Assembly (NCBI RefSeq): GCF_026340255.1
Contig: NZ_JAPEPJ010000001.1
Span: 3,279,001 to 3,343,000 of the forward strand
Source of the DNA: Streptomyces sp. NBC_01408
Lineage (GTDB): Bacteria > Actinomycetota > Actinomycetes > Streptomycetales > Streptomycetaceae
DNA: 64,000 bases
Direction: 5' to 3'
A model generated the notes under the pieces. It made no database searches, had not been told where the DNA came from, and saw nothing but the letters and a program-made list of their open reading frames with translations. Position 1 is the first letter of the stretch. Each line of letters begins with the position of its first letter. Position numbers and translations under genes: made by a program. Positions 8,047 through 16,620 of the stretch are shown piece by piece.

Positions 8047-8367
8047 ATGACCCGCAGGCCCAGCGGGGCTCCCCTCCCCGAGCCACGCCCCGAATCCACC
8101 GCCCCGCTGCCTCCTCCCGAACTGACCGAGGCCGAGTGCCGGCGCTGCGGGACCTACATCGCGGGGCTCGACGGGCGGTACGCGTGCGGCGTGTGCGGCT
8201 GGGTCAACGACCACTCGGAGGGCCACCGCCGGCTGCCGCGGGCCGACGAGGACCCGGACCGGCCGGCCAAGGGCAGAAGGCGTCCCAAGCAGCTGCCCGG
8301 GCCGTTGCCGGAGGCGCCGCAGGCGGGCGCGGCGGGGCCGGGCGCGGGTCCGGGGACGGGGCCCTGA
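8047..8367 (+). CDS. small zinc-ribbon-like hypothetical protein
   Basis: A 106-residue protein. The middle has a two-knuckle zinc ribbon, ECRRCGTYIAGLDGRYACGV then CGW (two C-x2-C pairs 15 residues apart). Both ends are proline-, alanine- and glycine-rich and probably disordered. A -10-like TACGCT (8034-8039) ends 7 bases before the ATG, so translation is probably leaderless. It lies 76 bases upstream of lipB in the same direction and may be co-transcribed. The role is unknown. Confidence 0.72.
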   Translation: MTRRPSGAPLPEPRPESTAPLPPPELTEAECRRCGTYIAGLDGRYACGVCGWVNDHSEGHRRLPRADEDPDRPAKGRRRPKQLPGPLPEAPQAGAAGPGAGPGTGP

Positions 8368-8443
8368 CGGGTCCCGTACGGGTCGCCGTACCCTTGCTGA
8401 GTGCGATACGTGCACACAGCAGGTTCAATGAGGAGGCGCTGCC

Positions 8444-9241
8444 GTGGCTGAGCTTGGATTTGTCCATCTGGGCTTCGGGCCGGATGCCGTCGAGTACACC
8501 GCGGCCTGGGAAGAGCAGCGGCGCGTGCACGCCGCGCGGTTCGCGGACGAGACGGGCGACACCTGCCTCCTGCTGGAGCACCCGCCGGTCTACACCGCGG
8601 GCCGTCGCACGGACCCCAGCGAGCGCCCGCTCGACGGCACCCCCGTCGTCGACGTGGACCGCGGCGGCAAGATCACCTGGCACGGCCCCGGCCAGCTGGT
8701 CGGCTACCCGATCATGAAGCTGCCGCGCCCGGTCGACGTGGTCGCCCACGTGCGGCGCCTGGAGGATGCCCTCATCCGTACGGCGGCCGAGTTCGGCCTG
8801 GAGACCACCCGCGTCGAGGGCCGCTCGGGGGTCTGGGTGCTCGGCGACCCGGTGGAGGAGCGCCCGAAGATCGGCGGCCTCTCCCTGGACTTCGACCCGC
8901 GGCTGCACGACGACGAGTTCGACGCCCGGCTGAACGGCCCCGAGTACGCCCCGTCCAACGCCGGCCAGCGCCGCGAGGACCGCAAGCTCGCCGCCATCGG
9001 CATCCGGGTCGCCAAGGGCGTCACCATGCACGGCTTCGCGATCAACGTGAACCCCGACAGCACCTGGTTCGACCGGATCATCCCCTGTGGCATCCGGGAC
9101 GCCGGTGTGACCTCGCTCTCGTACGAGCTGGGCCGCGACATCGGCATCGCCGAGGTGCTGCCGGTCGTCGAGCGCCACCTGAAGGACGTATTCGAGCAGG
9201 CGGAACTGCGGCCGCGCGACATAGAGCCGGCCGTGGGCTAG
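8444..9241 (+). CDS. lipB: octanoyl-(acyl-carrier-protein):protein N-octanoyltransferase LipB
   Basis: LipB moves the octanoyl group from acyl carrier protein to the lipoyl-domain lysine of 2-oxoacid dehydrogenases and the glycine cleavage H protein, the first step of endogenous lipoate synthesis. The 265-residue sequence shows the family motifs: VYTAGRR, the HGPGQ signature (residues 80-84), the catalytic lysine in RKLAAIGIR (about K181) and the catalytic cysteine in IIPCGI (C215). An acidic insertion (about residues 145-178) lies between the halves. The GTG at 8444 follows AGGAGG at 8431-8436. lipA follows 111 bases downstream. Confidence 0.97.
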   Translation: MAELGFVHLGFGPDAVEYTAAWEEQRRVHAARFADETGDTCLLLEHPPVYTAGRRTDPSERPLDGTPVVDVDRGGKITWHGPGQLVGYPIMKLPRPVDVVAHVRRLEDALIRTAAEFGLETTRVEGRSGVWVLGDPVEERPKIGGLSLDFDPRLHDDEFDARLNGPEYAPSNAGQRREDRKLAAIGIRVAKGVTMHGFAINVNPDSTWFDRIIPCGIRDAGVTSLSYELGRDIGIAEVLPVVERHLKDVFEQAELRPRDIEPAVG

Positions 9242-9352
9242 CGGCCCCGGGGAATGCGTCCGGCCGGCCCCAGGTTGGCGGACGTAAGAGCGTACGAAAT
9301 TACGGGCGTACCCTGGTGGGCGCCGAAGAATCGAAGTCACAGGGAGCCGGTC

Positions 9353-10300
9353 GTGTCCGCAGTCGCACCCGACGGACGCAAGATGCTGCGCCTCGAGGTC
9401 CGGAACAGTCAGACCCCCATCGAGCGCAAGCCCGAGTGGATCAAGACCCGGGCGAAGATGGGTCCCGAGTACACCAAGATGCAGGCCCTGGTGAAGGGCG
9501 AAGGACTGCACACGGTGTGCCAGGAGGCAGGCTGTCCGAACATCTACGAATGCTGGGAGGACCGCGAGGCCACCTTCCTCATCGGTGGCGACCAGTGCAC
9601 CCGGCGCTGTGACTTCTGCCAGATCGACACGGGCAAGCCCGAGGCCCTCGACCGCGACGAGCCGCGCCGCGTCGGAGAGTCCGTGGTCACCATGGACCTG
9701 AACTACGCCACCATCACCGGCGTCGCCCGCGACGACCTGGCCGACGGCGGTGCCTGGCTGTACGCGGAGACCGTGCGCCAGATCCACCAGCAGACCGCGG
9801 GCCGCGAGAGCGGCCACACCAAGGTCGAGCTGCTGGCCCCCGACTTCAACGCGGTCCCGGAGCTGCTGGAGGAGGTCTTCGCCTCCCGCCCCGAGGTCTT
9901 CGCGCACAACGTCGAGACGGTGCCGCGGATCTTCAAGCGGATCCGCCCCGGCTTCCGCTACGAGCGCTCGCTGGACGTGATCACCAAGGCCCGTGCGTAC
10001 GGCCTGGTGACCAAGTCGAACCTGATCCTGGGCATGGGCGAGGAGCGCGAGGAGGTCTCGCAGGCGCTGAAGGACCTGCACGAGGCCGGCTGCGAGCTCA
10101 TCACCATCACCCAGTACCTGCGTCCCTCGCCGCGGCACCACCCCGTCGAGCGCTGGGTGAAGCCGGCCGAGTTCGTGGAGCTGGCGAAGGAGGCCGAGGA
10201 GATCGGCTTCTCCGGTGTGATGTCGGGCCCGCTGGTCCGCTCCTCGTACCGCGCGGGTCGCCTCTACCAGCAGGCGATGGAGAAGCGCGCGAGCGTGTGA
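9353..10300 (+). CDS. lipA: lipoyl synthase LipA
   Basis: A radical SAM enzyme that inserts two sulfur atoms into protein-bound octanoyl groups, completing the cofactor made by LipB. The 315-residue protein has both iron-sulfur sets: the auxiliary cluster cysteines C56, C61 and C67 ([12 protein letters not shown]) and the radical SAM motif C82-x3-C86-x2-C89 (CTRRCDFC). The C-terminal [11 protein letters not shown] carries the conserved serine ligand region of the auxiliary cluster. The GTG at 9353 is chosen because AGGGAGCC lies 4 bases upstream; an earlier in-frame ATG at 9254 lacks support. Its products feed SucB (20397-22178). Confidence 0.97.
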   Translation: MSAVAPDGRKMLRLEVRNSQTPIERKPEWIKTRAKMGPEYTKMQALVKGEGLHTVCQEAGCPNIYECWEDREATFLIGGDQCTRRCDFCQIDTGKPEALDRDEPRRVGESVVTMDLNYATITGVARDDLADGGAWLYAETVRQIHQQTAGRESGHTKVELLAPDFNAVPELLEEVFASRPEVFAHNVETVPRIFKRIRPGFRYERSLDVITKARAYGLVTKSNLILGMGEEREEVSQALKDLHEAGCELITITQYLRPSPRHHPVERWVKPAEFVELAKEAEEIGFSGVMSGPLVRSSYRAGRLYQQAMEKRASV

Positions 10301-10554
10301 CGCGCACTACAGCACGGACTCTGTGAACTCGCGCACAAAAACTTACTAAGCAGTAACACCGCATCGGCGCGGCCCCTAGGCTCTTTTCACGAGAGCCCGG
10401 CGGGCCGCGCCAATGTTTCGGAAACGTTTGACCGGCTGGTCATGCACTGGTAACACCAATCAGTGACGATGGGTCCACACACCGCACACACCGCCCACAC
10501 AGCACGTACCCCGAACACCATGCAGACGTGAGCACCGTGAAAGGGATCGACATC

Positions 10555-10752
10555 ATGCAGGCCGCGCCCGTACGCGCCATCGCCATCCCGTCCGTCACCG
10601 ACGCCTTCCGGGGCATCGAGTCGCTGCTCATGAGCGGCGCCCGCCGCAACGCCTGGACGGCGGTCCTCGAAGACCGCCGCCGGGCCAAGGACCGGGTCGA
10701 AACCGAACACGTACTTGAGGCCGCGGCGACCCGGACCCCGCAGGCCACGTAA
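10555..10752 (+). CDS. small conserved hypothetical protein between lipA and the DUF4191 gene
   Basis: A 65-residue protein (MQAAPVRAIAIPSVTDAFRG) with a short amphipathic N-terminus and a charged helical C-terminus (EDRRRAKDRVETEHVLEAAA). The ATG at 10555 is preferred because AAGGGA lies 8 bases upstream; in-frame GTGs at 10528 and 10537 are alternatives that would add nine or six residues. It lies 10 bases before the DUF4191 gene and is probably co-transcribed with it. No domain is recognisable. Confidence 0.65.
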   Translation: MQAAPVRAIAIPSVTDAFRGIESLLMSGARRNAWTAVLEDRRRAKDRVETEHVLEAAATRTPQAT

Positions 10753-10762
10753 ACTTCGCTCT

Positions 10763-11461
10763 ATGGCGAGGAAGTCAAACGCAGAGACTGCTGCGAACCC
10801 CGGGCGACTGAAGCAGATCGCCCTCACGTACAAGATGACGCGCAAGGCCGACCCGAAGGTCGGTCTGATTCTCGCGGGCGTGGGAATCGTCACCTTCGGT
10901 GTCTTTCTTGCGATCGGCTTCCTGATCGGCCACCCGGTCTACCTGGGCATCCTGGGCTTCCTGGTGGCGTTCCTCGCGATGGCGATCGTCTTCGGACGAC
11001 GGGCCGAGCGGGCTGCCTTCGGGCAGATGGAGGGGCAGCCGGGCGCGGCCGCGGCCGTACTGGACAACGTGGGACGGGGCTGGACCACCACCCCCGCCGT
11101 CGCGATGAACAGGAGCCAGGACATCGTGCACCGGGCCGTCGGCAAGGCCGGCGTGGTGCTGATCGCCGAGGGCAATCCGAACCGCGTGAAGCTCCTGCTC
11201 GCGAACGAGAAGAAGAAGCTGGCCCGGATCATGCCGGACGTGCCGGTCCACGACTTCATCGTGGGTACGGGCGAGGGCGAGGTGCCGCTCAAGAAGGTGC
11301 GCACCACCCTGCTCAAGCTGCCGCGCGTGCTGTCCGGCCCCCAGATCACCCAGGTGAACGACAAGCTGCGCGCCATGGGCGACCTCATGAGCAACATGCC
11401 GCTGCCGAAGGGCCCGATGCCCAAGGGCATGAAGATGCCGCGCGGCGGGAAGATGCGCTGA
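10763..11461 (+). CDS. DUF4191 two-helix membrane protein
   Basis: A 232-residue protein. After a basic N-terminus (KQIALTYKMTRKADPKVG) two membrane segments follow (LILAGVGIVTFGVFLAIGFL and YLGILGFLVAFLAMAIVFG), then a cytosolic domain with VLLIAEGNPNRVKLLL and a basic, glycine- and methionine-rich tail. This is the DUF4191 architecture, found next to lipA in actinobacteria. The conserved position beside lipoate synthesis and glnA hints at a housekeeping role, but no activity is known. The ATG at 10763 fits homology. A strong terminator follows. Confidence 0.88.
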   Translation: MARKSNAETAANPGRLKQIALTYKMTRKADPKVGLILAGVGIVTFGVFLAIGFLIGHPVYLGILGFLVAFLAMAIVFGRRAERAAFGQMEGQPGAAAAVLDNVGRGWTTTPAVAMNRSQDIVHRAVGKAGVVLIAEGNPNRVKLLLANEKKKLARIMPDVPVHDFIVGTGEGEVPLKKVRTTLLKLPRVLSGPQITQVNDKLRAMGDLMSNMPLPKGPMPKGMKMPRGGKMR

Positions 11462-11526
11462 TCCGCCGACCTGATCTGCGCACCTGATCCGGGTACCTGA
11501 TTTTCGTACCTGATTTTCGTATACGA

Positions 11527-11568
11527 CACAGAGGCGCCCCCGAGCCGAAGCCCGGGGGCGCCTCTGTG
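11527..11568. terminator. strong bidirectional hairpin terminator
   Basis: A perfect 16-bp stem, CACAGAGGCGCCCCCG (11527-11542) with its complement at 11553-11568, has a 10-base loop. It lies between the convergent DUF4191 and RDD genes. Two copies of GTACCTGATTTTC (about 11493-11518) precede it. Confidence 0.85.
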
Positions 11569-11613
11569 CGTGCGTCTGCTGTGCGTGCGGCGGCGAGCCG
11601 TGGCCGGGAGCCG

Positions 11614-12081
11614 TCAGATGCGGACCTGTACGGCGCGGGAGAGCCTGTCGTGCAGGCCGCGGCCGTCCCGGTCCCAGACCAGCGCCGGGACGAGCAGGGC
11701 CAGCAGCAGGGTGCGCAGCACCACCCGGCCGAAGCCCAGGCGGCCGCCGTCCTCCGCGAGTACCCGGAGCCCGACGATCCGCTTGCCGGGCGTGAAGCCC
11801 ACGGTGCCCACGGTGAGGAGGCTCACGAGGACGAAGAGGCCCAGCGTCCAGTTGCCCGTGGCCGCCAGGTTGCCGCCCGTGATCAGCCCGTACGCAATCA
11901 CCTGGCAGCCGACCCAGTCGATGGCGACACCGCCCAGCCGCCGCCCGAACCGGGCGACGGAGCCGGGGCCGTACTGCGGCAGGCCCAGCCGTTCGCCCCG
12001 GTAGCCGAAGTCGATACCCATGTCCTCGGCGGCCGCGCGGGGGCCGGAGAGCCATGATCCGATTGCTTGCCTCTTGTCCAC
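11614..12081 (-). CDS. RDD-family integral membrane protein
   Basis: A 155-residue protein with the RDD pattern: an arginine/aspartate-containing first helix (ARFGRRLGGVAIDWVGCQVI), a second helix (LGLFVLVSLLTVGTVG), the TPGKRIVGLRVL segment and a third helix ending in WDRDGRGLHDRLSRA. RDD proteins may be transporters or exchangers; the function here is unknown. The GTG at 12081 (VDKRQAIGSWLSG) is chosen over one nine codons upstream because family similarity starts there. It is divergent from glnA. Confidence 0.85.
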   Translation of the reverse strand: MDKRQAIGSWLSGPRAAAEDMGIDFGYRGERLGLPQYGPGSVARFGRRLGGVAIDWVGCQVIAYGLITGGNLAATGNWTLGLFVLVSLLTVGTVGFTPGKRIVGLRVLAEDGGRLGFGRVVLRTLLLALLVPALVWDRDGRGLHDRLSRAVQVRI

Positions 12082-12129
12082 CCGACCACGGTACCGGTGG
12101 CGCTCCACAGGACTCCGGCCGGACCCTGG

Positions 12130-12167
12130 TTAACTTGTGCGAAACAAATGGGTCATGCTTGGGAAAT
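12130..12167 (+). promoter_or_regulatory. GlnR-type operator (two a-n6-b boxes) upstream of glnA
   Basis: TTAAC (12130-12134), GAAAC (12141-12145), GTCAT (12152-12156) and GAAAT (12163-12167) are each separated by exactly 6 bases. This matches the GlnR consensus gTnAC-n6-GaAAC-n6-gTnAC-n6-GaAAC known from Streptomyces nitrogen genes. It lies 100 bases before the glnA start. Confidence 0.85.
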
Positions 12168-12266
12168 CCCGTCTGCTTATGGTCGGGTCAGCGTGCGGCA
12201 CCGCACTGACGCACCACGAGCTATAAAGCCCGCCCCTGCCCCGGGGTCGGGAGTAGGAGGAGTTGG

Positions 12267-13676
12267 ATGTTCCAGAACGCCGACGAAGTGAAGCAGTACA
12301 TCGAGGAGAACGACGTCAAGTTCGTCGACGTCCGCTTCTGCGACCTGCCTGGTGTGATGCAGCACTTCACCATCCCGGGGCGCGCGTTCGACCCGAACGA
12401 GGAGCTGGCCTTCGACGGCTCCTCGATCCGCGGCTTCCAGGCGATCCACGAGTCCGACATGGCGCTGCGTGCCGACATCAGCACCGCGCGTCTGGACCCG
12501 TTCCGCAAGGACAAGACGCTCAACATCAACTTCTTCATCCACGACCCGATCACGGGCGAGGCCTACAGCCGTGACCCGCGCAACATCGCGAAGAAGGCGG
12601 AGGCGTACCTGGCCTCCACCGGCATCGCCGACACCGCGTACTTCGGCCCCGAGGCCGAGTTCTACGTGTTCGACAGCGTGCGCTTCGCGACCACGGCGAA
12701 CGAGAGCTTCTACCACATCGACTCCGAGGCCGGCGCCTGGAACACCGGCTCCGAGGAGAACAACCGTGGTTACAAGGTCCGCTACAAGGGTGGTTACTTC
12801 CCCGTAGCCCCGGTCGACCACTTCGCCGACCTGCGCGCCGAGATCTCCCTCGAGCTGGACGCCCAGGGCCTCCAGGTCGAGCGTCAGCACCACGAGGTCG
12901 GCACCGGCGGCCAGGCCGAGATCAACTACAAGTTCAACACGCTGCTCGCCGCGGCCGACGACCTGATGCTCTTCAAGTACATCGTGAAGAACGTCGCCTG
13001 GCGCAACGGCAAGACCGCGACCTTTATGCCGAAGCCGATCTTCGGTGACAACGGCTCGGGCATGCACGTGCACCAGTCGCTCTGGGCCAACGGCGACCCG
13101 CTGTTCTACGACGAGGCCGGCTACGCGGGCCTGTCGGACACCGCCCGCTACTACATCGGCGGCATCCTCAAGCACGCCCCGTCGCTGCTGGCGTTCACCA
13201 ACCCGACGGTGAACTCCTACCACCGCCTGGTACCGGGCTTCGAGGCGCCGGTCAACATGGTGTACTCGCAGCGCAACCGCTCCGCCGCCATGCGCATCCC
13301 GATCACGGGCTCGAACCCGAAGGCCAAGCGCGTCGAGTTCCGCGCGCCGGACCCGTCCTCGAACCCGTACCTCGCCTTCGCGGCGCTGCTGCTCGCGGGC
13401 CTCGACGGTGTGAAGAACAAGATCGAGCCGATGGAGCCGATCGACAAGGACCTGTACGAGCTCTCGCCCGACGAGCACGCCAGCGTCCCGCAGGTCCCGA
13501 CCAGCCTGGACGCGGTCCTCAAGGCCCTGGAGGAGGACCACGAGTACCTCCTGGCCGGCGGTGTCTTCACCCCCGACCTGATCGAGACCTGGATCGACTA
13601 CAAGCGCACGCACGAGATCGCCCCGATCGCGCTGCGCCCGCACCCGCACGAGTTCGAGCTGTACTTCGACCTCTAG
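12267..13676 (+). CDS. glnA: type I glutamine synthetase
   Basis: It makes glutamine from glutamate, ammonia and ATP and is the main ammonium-assimilation enzyme. The 469-residue sequence is a complete [12 protein letters not shown] near residue 50, the metal/active-site strands [11 protein letters not shown] and [13 protein letters not shown], the ATP site [10 protein letters not shown], and NRSAAMRIP. The adenylylation tyrosine is Y397 in KDLYEL, so GlnE-type control is expected. The ATG at 12267 follows GGAGGAG. Transcription is probably driven from the GlnR-boxed region upstream (TATAAA at about 12222). A strong terminator follows. Confidence 0.98.
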   Translation: MFQNADEVKQYIEENDVKFVDVRFCDLPGVMQHFTIPGRAFDPNEELAFDGSSIRGFQAIHESDMALRADISTARLDPFRKDKTLNINFFIHDPITGEAYSRDPRNIAKKAEAYLASTGIADTAYFGPEAEFYVFDSVRFATTANESFYHIDSEAGAWNTGSEENNRGYKVRYKGGYFPVAPVDHFADLRAEISLELDAQGLQVERQHHEVGTGGQAEINYKFNTLLAAADDLMLFKYIVKNVAWRNGKTATFMPKPIFGDNGSGMHVHQSLWANGDPLFYDEAGYAGLSDTARYYIGGILKHAPSLLAFTNPTVNSYHRLVPGFEAPVNMVYSQRNRSAAMRIPITGSNPKAKRVEFRAPDPSSNPYLAFAALLLAGLDGVKNKIEPMEPIDKDLYELSPDEHASVPQVPTSLDAVLKALEEDHEYLLAGGVFTPDLIETWIDYKRTHEIAPIALRPHPHEFELYFDL

Positions 13677-13713
13677 GTCGCGACCGCTCGGATCGAGCGT
13701 CATGCCTGATGGG

Positions 13714-13757
13714 AGGCCCCCCGCCACTCTCCACGGAGAGCGGCGGGGGGCCTTTCG
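13714..13757 (+). terminator. rho-independent terminator of glnA
   Basis: AGGCCCCCCGCC (13714-13725) pairs with GGCGGGGGGCCT (13742-13753); an inner CTCT/AGAG extends the stem, and TTCGCTTT follows. Confidence 0.85.
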
Positions 13758-13833
13758 CTTTGACAGGGCAGCGGGGCCGGGCGAGGGTGGAAATGACCTA
13801 AAGGCCACATAAGCGAGATATGTGCGGAGGTGC

Positions 13834-14358
13834 ATGAAGATGCGCCGTAGGATCCTCGCGGCAGTCCTGGCGGGCGCCGCCGGAGTCGCCATCGGCCTGC
13901 TGCCGGTCGGCACCGCCTCGGCCACCAGCACGGGCAACGGCACCTGGAGGTGCTCGGACAACCGGAACGACTGGCGCTGGGACGAATGCTGCAACCGGGA
14001 CTGGCGTGACCGTGACCGTCCCAGCTGGTGCTGGGACGACGGCGGAGTCGGCGGCAACGGCGGCAACGGGCGCCACGACTGGAGCAACTGGCACGACTCG
14101 AACTGGCGTGACGCGAACTGGAACGACTCCGGTCGCGGCGGCAACGGTGACTGGGGCAACGGTCGCGGCGGAAACGGCGACTGGGGCAACGGTCGCGGCG
14201 GCAACGGCGACTGGAACGACTCCGGCCGTGGCGGCAACGGTGACTGGGGCAACGGCGACTGGGGTGGCGGTCGCGGTGGCAACGGTGACTGGGGCGGCGG
14301 CGGTGGCAACGGTGACTGGGGTGGCGGAGGCAACGGAGGCTGGGGTGGTGGCCGCTGA
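13834..14358 (+). CDS. secreted Gly/Asn/Asp/Trp-rich tandem-repeat protein
   Basis: A 174-residue protein with a signal peptide (MKMRRRILAAVLAGAAG ... GTASA, cleavage near residue 30). A short cysteine- and tryptophan-rich region holds five cysteines in WRCSDN, ECCN and SWCW. The remaining ~100 residues are degenerate repeats around R-G-G-N-G-D-W-G-N. There is no catalytic domain. Such repeats suggest a surface or matrix protein that sticks through aromatic and polar contacts; that is inference. GGAGG (13826-13830) precedes; ATG 13834 or 13840 is possible, the latter having better spacing. It follows glnA's terminator and has its own transcription. Confidence 0.7.
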   Translation: MKMRRRILAAVLAGAAGVAIGLLPVGTASATSTGNGTWRCSDNRNDWRWDECCNRDWRDRDRPSWCWDDGGVGGNGGNGRHDWSNWHDSNWRDANWNDSGRGGNGDWGNGRGGNGDWGNGRGGNGDWNDSGRGGNGDWGNGDWGGGRGGNGDWGGGGGNGDWGGGGNGGWGGGR

Positions 14359-14415
14359 GGCCGGTCAGGACACGAAGGGCCGCGGGCCCGCGCCGATGCC
14401 CCTGCCGCGCTGAGC

Positions 14416-15069
14416 TCAGCGCAGCAGGGGCATCGCGCCGGTGAGGTCGCGCAGGCAGCGGACCGCGAGTTCGGCGGGGGAGCCGGGGCCCGACACCGGG
14501 GCGTCCGTGGCCGACCAGACCTCCAGGGAGACGCGGATCGCGTCCGTGGCCGCCGCGGCGAGCAGGCGCACGCCAAGCGGGTCGGCGTCCGGGCCGGCCA
14601 GCCGGGACACCACCGGGACCAGGCGCTCCTCGGAGTCCTGGTTCACCCGGTACCAGACCGCGCGCAGGGCCTCGTCGGTCGTCGCCGCGCGCAGCAGCCC
14701 GCGGGTCACCTCCAGGCCCTCCATGACCGCCTGGGGGCCGCTCAGCGAGCGGGTGACGGCCCGTTCCAGGGCCTCGGCGAGCGGAGTGCCGGGGTCCTCT
14801 TCGGCGAGCAGGGCGCGCCAGGCGTCGCCGCCGCCCGCGAGCAGCGGGGCGACCGCCTCCTGCTTGTTGCGGAAGTAGCGGTAGAACGTGCGCAGTGCCA
14901 CGCCCGCCCGGTGAGCGATGTCCTCGGCGGTGGTGCCGTCGGGGCCGTGCTCGGCGAAGAGTTCGCAGGCCGCGCGGGCGATGTCGAGCTGGGTGGCGGC
15001 CTTGCGGCGCTCGGTCAGCGACTGGGCTCCGGGGCCGGCCTGGGGAGAGTACGGACGAGGGGATCTCAC
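14416..15069 (-). CDS. TetR-family transcriptional regulator
   Basis: A 217-residue protein with an N-terminal TetR helix-turn-helix (AARACELFAEHGPDGTTAED, then AGVALRTFYRYFRNKQEAVA) and an all-helical ligand-binding C-terminal domain. It is divergent from the SDR gene at 15157, the usual arrangement for a TetR repressor and its target. The short region between them holds TGCATGCA and TTGTCACTCTGGCAA, which could be an operator. The GTG at 15069 is the working start; an in-frame ATG at 15108 is also possible, and neither has a good Shine-Dalgarno. Confidence 0.85.
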   Translation of the reverse strand: MRSPRPYSPQAGPGAQSLTERRKAATQLDIARAACELFAEHGPDGTTAEDIAHRAGVALRTFYRYFRNKQEAVAPLLAGGGDAWRALLAEEDPGTPLAEALERAVTRSLSGPQAVMEGLEVTRGLLRAATTDEALRAVWYRVNQDSEERLVPVVSRLAGPDADPLGVRLLAAAATDAIRVSLEVWSATDAPVSGPGSPAELAVRCLRDLTGAMPLLR

Positions 15070-15156
15070 GGGGTGAAGCGTACCTCTCGCCCGCACGCCT
15101 GATTGCATGCATTGTCACTCTGGCAAAACGTGTCATCCACTCGGTACCCTCGCCCC

Positions 15157-15927
15157 ATGAACCGTTACGAAGGACGTCGCGTCCTCATCACCGGCGGCGG
15201 GTCCGGCATCGGCCAGGCCACCGTCCACCGCATCCTCTCCGAGGGCGGCCGGGTCCACACCGTGGACGTCAGCGAGGCCGGGCTGAAGGCGACCGCCGAG
15301 CGGGCCGCCGCCGACGGGCACGCCGACCGGCTGACCACCGCGCTCCTCGACATATCCGACGAGAGCGCCGTCAAGGAGGGCGTGGCCGCCGCGGCCGGTG
15401 CCCTCGGCGGGATCGACGTGCTCGTCAACGCCGCGGGCATCCTGCGCTCCGCGCACACCCACCAGACCACGCTCGACCTCTGGAACCAGGTCATCGGGGT
15501 CAACCTGACCGGCACCTTCCTGATGGTCCGCGAGTCGCTGGCGGCCCTGCTCGCCGGGGACCGGCCGGTCGTCGTGAACTTCAGCTCCACCTCGGCGTCC
15601 TTCGCCCACCCCTACATGTCCGCCTACGCGGCCAGCAAGGGCGGCATCCAGTCCATGACCCATGCCCTGGCGGCCGAGTACAGCAAGCAGGGCCTGCGCT
15701 TCGTCGCCGTGGCGCCCGGCTCCATCGAGAGCGGCATGACCACCGGCACCGGCCCCGGCCTGCCCGAGGACACCGACTGGTCGCTGTTCGCCAAGCTCGC
15801 CCCGGCCCTCGGCCAGGGCTTCGCCGGCCCCGAGACGGTGGCCGGCGTCGTCGCCATGCTGGCTTCCGAGGACGGCGCCTTCATCACCGGCACCGAGATC
15901 CGCATCGACGGCGGCACCCACTACTGA
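15157..15927 (+). CDS. short-chain dehydrogenase/reductase (SDR)
   Basis: A 256-residue classical SDR: cofactor motif VLITGGGSGIGQA (TGxxxGxG), an aspartate after the second strand (VDV) that favours NAD over NADP, NAAG, a catalytic triad S-Y-K in FSSTSASF ... YAASKGG, and a C-terminal TGTEIRIDGG. The substrate cannot be told. The ATG at 15157 is chosen because the Rossmann fold starts a few residues later. The divergent TetR gene probably regulates it. Confidence 0.88.
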   Translation: MNRYEGRRVLITGGGSGIGQATVHRILSEGGRVHTVDVSEAGLKATAERAAADGHADRLTTALLDISDESAVKEGVAAAAGALGGIDVLVNAAGILRSAHTHQTTLDLWNQVIGVNLTGTFLMVRESLAALLAGDRPVVVNFSSTSASFAHPYMSAYAASKGGIQSMTHALAAEYSKQGLRFVAVAPGSIESGMTTGTGPGLPEDTDWSLFAKLAPALGQGFAGPETVAGVVAMLASEDGAFITGTEIRIDGGTHY

Positions 15928-15976
15928 GCCGCCACCACTGAGCCGCGACTGCCGGCCGTCGGCGCCGGGCCGCAGG

Positions 15977-16495
15977 TCAGTCCCGGAACCGGTCCCAGAG
16001 CCGGGGGAAGCGCTCCGCGAGCACGGCCTCGTTCTCGAAGTCCAGCGGGGTGCCCTCCGGCTCCGCCGCCTGCACGGGAACGCCGAGGTCCGGCGCCACC
16101 GAGCCGGTCAGCTGCTCGTAGGCCTCGTCGGCCGCGTACCCCAGCTCCTCGCCGTCCCCGTCGATCTCCTCGTCGAAGTCCACCAGGAGCTCCGCCAGCT
16201 GGTCGGGATCGTGGACGCCGCCCTCGAAGACCTCCCGCCCCTGGCCGATCAGCCAGCAGCGGAAGTAGTCGAAGGCGTCGTCGCTCGCGCCGTCGAGCAG
16301 CACCCAGGCCGCGCCCCACAGGTCCCAGGTGTACGCCCGGTTGTACCGCGACTCGAAGTGCCGGGCGAAGTCCAGGACGGAATCCGGGTCCAGCTGCGCC
16401 AGCCGTTCCACGAGCAGCTCGGCGTGCTCCTCGGGGTCGCCCTCGGCGGCCTCGCGGGTACGGTCGACGATCTCCCAGAACTCCGTCTCGTCCAT
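15977..16495 (-). CDS. DUF4240-family protein
   Basis: A 172-residue, strongly acidic protein (MDETEFWEIVDRTREAAEGD) with the DUF4240 pattern: an N-terminal FW-x-I-D helix, then RAYTWDLWGAAWVLLDGASD and FDYFRCWLIGQGREVFEGG. This family is common in Streptomyces and its role is unknown. The ATG at 16495 is used; a GTG lies just one codon upstream. It stands alone downstream of the aceE terminator, on the same strand. Confidence 0.82.
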   Translation of the reverse strand: MDETEFWEIVDRTREAAEGDPEEHAELLVERLAQLDPDSVLDFARHFESRYNRAYTWDLWGAAWVLLDGASDDAFDYFRCWLIGQGREVFEGGVHDPDQLAELLVDFDEEIDGDGEELGYAADEAYEQLTGSVAPDLGVPVQAAEPEGTPLDFENEAVLAERFPRLWDRFRD

Positions 16496-16549
16496 CACGG
16501 CTCAAGCATCACGGGTCCGCCCCCGCACCGCCACCGCTCATACGGCCAA

Positions 16550-16590
16550 AGGCCGGTGTCCGACCCCCACGGGGGACGAACACCGGCCTT
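16550..16590 (-). terminator. terminator of aceE
   Basis: AAGGCCGGTGT (16550-16560) pairs with ACACCGGCCTT (16580-16590), and CCCCCACGGGGG makes an inner stem. It lies 31 bases beyond the aceE stop on the minus strand. Confidence 0.75.
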
Positions 16591-16620
16591 CGGCACGTCA
16601 GTCAGGAACGGCTCCGGGGC

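Noticed and set aside
10301..10554. A small gene or riboswitch downstream of lipA
   Set aside because: The region shows CACA-rich repeats but no frame with a ribosome-binding site and no stable conserved-looking fold.
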